Below, piece after piece: positions 62,714-64,000 of a DNA stretch of 64,000 nucleotides. Position numbers and translations under genes: made by a program. The stretch covers positions 18,040 to 82,039 of the forward strand of contig NZ_MVHE01000018.1 of NCBI RefSeq assembly GCF_002086155.1, in the 5' to 3' direction. Under the pieces are notes generated by a model. The model had not been told where the DNA came from, did no database searches, and was given only the letters and a program-made list of their open reading frames with translations. Numbering within the stretch: the stretch's first letter is position 1; each line of letters opens with the position of its first letter. Source of the DNA: Mycobacterium angelicum (GTDB lineage Bacteria > Actinomycetota > Actinomycetes > Mycobacteriales > Mycobacteriaceae).

Positions 62714-63013
62714 CTACACCACCCTCACCTGTGTCACGGCAGCCATCTCGCTTGCCGCACTGGCCTCTTGGTTGGCATAGCCTGCCGATGCTGCCGCCAC
62801 CGCAGTAGCCGTAGCCTGAGTTCGCGTTGCTAAGGCCGCCGCCGTACCGCCGATTGCTGCGTCGATACCGCTCACCACCGCTGTTGTGGCTTGGAATGGC
62901 TGGCCGAGGGCTGGCGGCATTGTCTGAGCGGCGAGTTGAACACTCAGGCACTGCCATTGACTGGCCGCAACTTCCAGCTGACCAAACACAACCGCCAATT
63001 CATCCGATTCCAC
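62714..63013 (-). CDS. ~99-aa Ala-rich helical protein, ESX-like partner
   Basis: GTG 63013 gives 99 residues: MESDELAVVFGQLEVAASQW then long Ala/Thr-rich helices. An ATG at 63040 gives 108. Length and helical Ala-rich make-up resemble the small partners (Rv0025/Rv2078-like) encoded before WXG-type proteins in mycobacteria. The stop is directly next to the start of the WXG-like gene. It has no WxG itself. A heterodimer with that protein is likely but inferred. Confidence 0.65.
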   Translation of the reverse strand: MESDELAVVFGQLEVAASQWQCLSVQLAAQTMPPALGQPFQATTAVVSGIDAAIGGTAAALATRTQATATAVAAASAGYANQEASAASEMAAVTQVRVV

Positions 63014-63109
63014 CTGCGCAAGTCTAGATCGAGGCCACATGGAGGACTATGCGGACTGATGCGCCGATTCGGCGACTCAACCCCGTAACCACCCCTGCTC
63101 AATTTTCGA

Positions 63110-64000
63110 CCGGGTGGTTTCTAGGCGGTGTCGCAACACTTCTCTAGGTTTTGGAGGTTGTGTTGTCATCATCTCGCCGTGTGAAAAAGGGTCCTGGCCG
63201 GCGTCCACAGTCGGCCAAGCGCCAGCGGTTTATTGGAATTGCGGGCTCGGCGTTGGTCTGTCTCGGCGGCTGGCCGTGAAGTTGGTGTGTCGCGGACCTC
63301 AGCAAACAACTGGGCGCGGGGATACAAGACCTATCGGCGTGGCGAAGCCGTCGGATTCGTGCCCGCCCTCGATCGTTTGGCTGTGCGCCAAATCAGTAAT
63401 CGCTATCTGTCGGAGGAGGAGCGGATCGTCATCGCCGATCTGCGCCGCTCAGGCCTAGGTATCCGCGAGATTGCCGACAAGCTCGGGCGGGCAGCCTCGA
63501 CGGTGTCGCGGGAGCTGCGCCGCAACAGCCGCAACGACGGCACCTACCGGCCGTTCGAAGCGCACCGCTGGGCGGTCCAACGCCGAGGCCGCCGTCACCG
63601 GCGCCGGATCGACAACAATCCCGGCCTTGGTGAACTGATCGCCGAGCTGCTGGCCCAACGGTGGAGCCCACAGCAGATCGCCCGACACCTGCGACGCAGA
63701 TTCCCCCATGACCGGTCGATGCGGTTGTGCCACGAACGCATCTATCAGGCCACCTATCAGCCTCAGTCGCGTTTGATACGGCCGCCGAAGATCACCAGCG
63801 CTCACCGCGGCCCGCTACGCACGGGTCGGACTCATCGCCGCGCCCACCAGCGTCCTGGCCGTCGCCGCCCGCGCTTTGCCCAGCCGATGCTGTCGATTCA
63901 CCAGCGGCCGTTCGATCCCGCCGACCGCTCCCAGGCTGGGCATTGGGAAGGCGATCTCATCGTCGGCAAGAACCAAGGCTCGGCCATCGGCACCCTCGTC
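63110..64000 (+). mobile_element. IS30-family insertion sequence, left part (runs off window)
   Basis: The transposase frame and the non-coding start typical of IS30 elements (GGTGGTTTCTAGGCGG, GTGTCGCAACACTTC) begin near 63110. The right end and matching terminal repeat are outside. The exact left boundary cannot be fixed without the other end. The element lies upstream of the ESX-like operon. Confidence 0.7.
63181..64000 (+). pseudogene. IS30-family transposase, frameshifted and truncated by the window edge
   Basis: GTG 63181 begins MKKGPGRRPQSAKRQRFI. Around 63235 an extra base shifts the frame. The next frame continues as ELRARRWSVSAAGREVGVSR (helix-turn-helix), then YLSEEERIVIADLRRSGLGI, AASTVSRELRRNSRNDGTYR and GHWEGDLIVGKNQGSAIGTL (start of the DDE domain) to the last base. 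A GTG at 63359 or 63383 could restart translation of the second part. The extra base makes full-length transposase unlikely. Confidence 0.75.

Overview
The window is high-GC actinobacterial DNA and almost certainly comes from a Mycobacterium, probably a slow grower. A PE protein, an antigen-85 mycolyltransferase (fbpC), an L,D-transpeptidase, a DesA3-type desaturase, two F420-dependent luciferase-like enzymes, CYP138 and an ESX-type secretion signal point that way. From position ~19,150 to ~60,850 the gene order follows, from memory, the M. tuberculosis block Rv0116c-Rv0142 (ldtA, oxyS, oxcA, fadD7, fusA2, Rv0121c, pepA, treS, mak, Rv0128, fbpC, htdZ, fadE1, fgd2, Rv0133, then Rv0135c, cyp138, msrA, Rv0138-Rv0142). 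Within that backbone fgd2 is reduced to a remnant, ephF is missing, and a ~13 kb accessory block sits in its place.

Layout. 1-8,900: an SMP-30-like gene diverges from a tightly overlapping six-gene catabolic operon (SDR, Rieske oxygenase, LLM flavoenzyme, Baeyer-Villiger monooxygenase, SDR, CoA-transferase). The operon has a 12-bp palindrome at its head and a decayed TetR regulator at its tail. 9,000-15,550: a membrane acyltransferase with an SGNH domain, an O-methyltransferase, a magnesium-responsive locus (promoter, M-box riboswitch, 26-codon leader ORF, 71-aa protein, 15-bp hairpin, Nramp-related transporter), then a PE protein with two 140-residue-spaced repeats. 15,559-19,041: a carboxylic acid reductase. 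19,150-27,700: L,D-transpeptidase, OxyS, an oxalate-type module (oxcA and fadD7 around a LysR-like operator), FusA2. 28,260-34,460: pepA, the treS-mak trehalose/maltose-1-phosphate pair, fbpC. 34,630-40,110: an ABC exporter with its MarR regulator, htdZ, fadE1, a GAF-ANTAR protein and the fgd2 remnant.

40,500-54,081 is largely accessory: a likely SigF-driven DUF5709-katE pair, a TetR-controlled ferredoxin reductase and desaturase, an SRPBCC-LLM pair, DUF1214, a sulfotransferase, a YcaO enzyme preceded by an unannotated 39-aa peptide, and an alcohol dehydrogenase with a molybdopterin-binding partner. 54,126-61,438 returns to the conserved backbone and ends with dps. 61,462-63,013 is an ESX-like three-gene operon (small partner, WXG/YxxxD protein carrying a frameshift, small membrane protein). 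The right edge is an IS30-family insertion sequence whose transposase is also frameshifted.

The best candidates for undescribed biology are the YcaO plus small-peptide pair (51,215-52,578), the layered M-box/leader-peptide/hairpin control of the Nramp-related gene (11,791-14,275), and the ESX-like operon (61,462-63,013). No tRNA, rRNA or CRISPR array was seen. All family assignments and comparisons with M. tuberculosis come from reading translated sequence and from memory; no database search was run.
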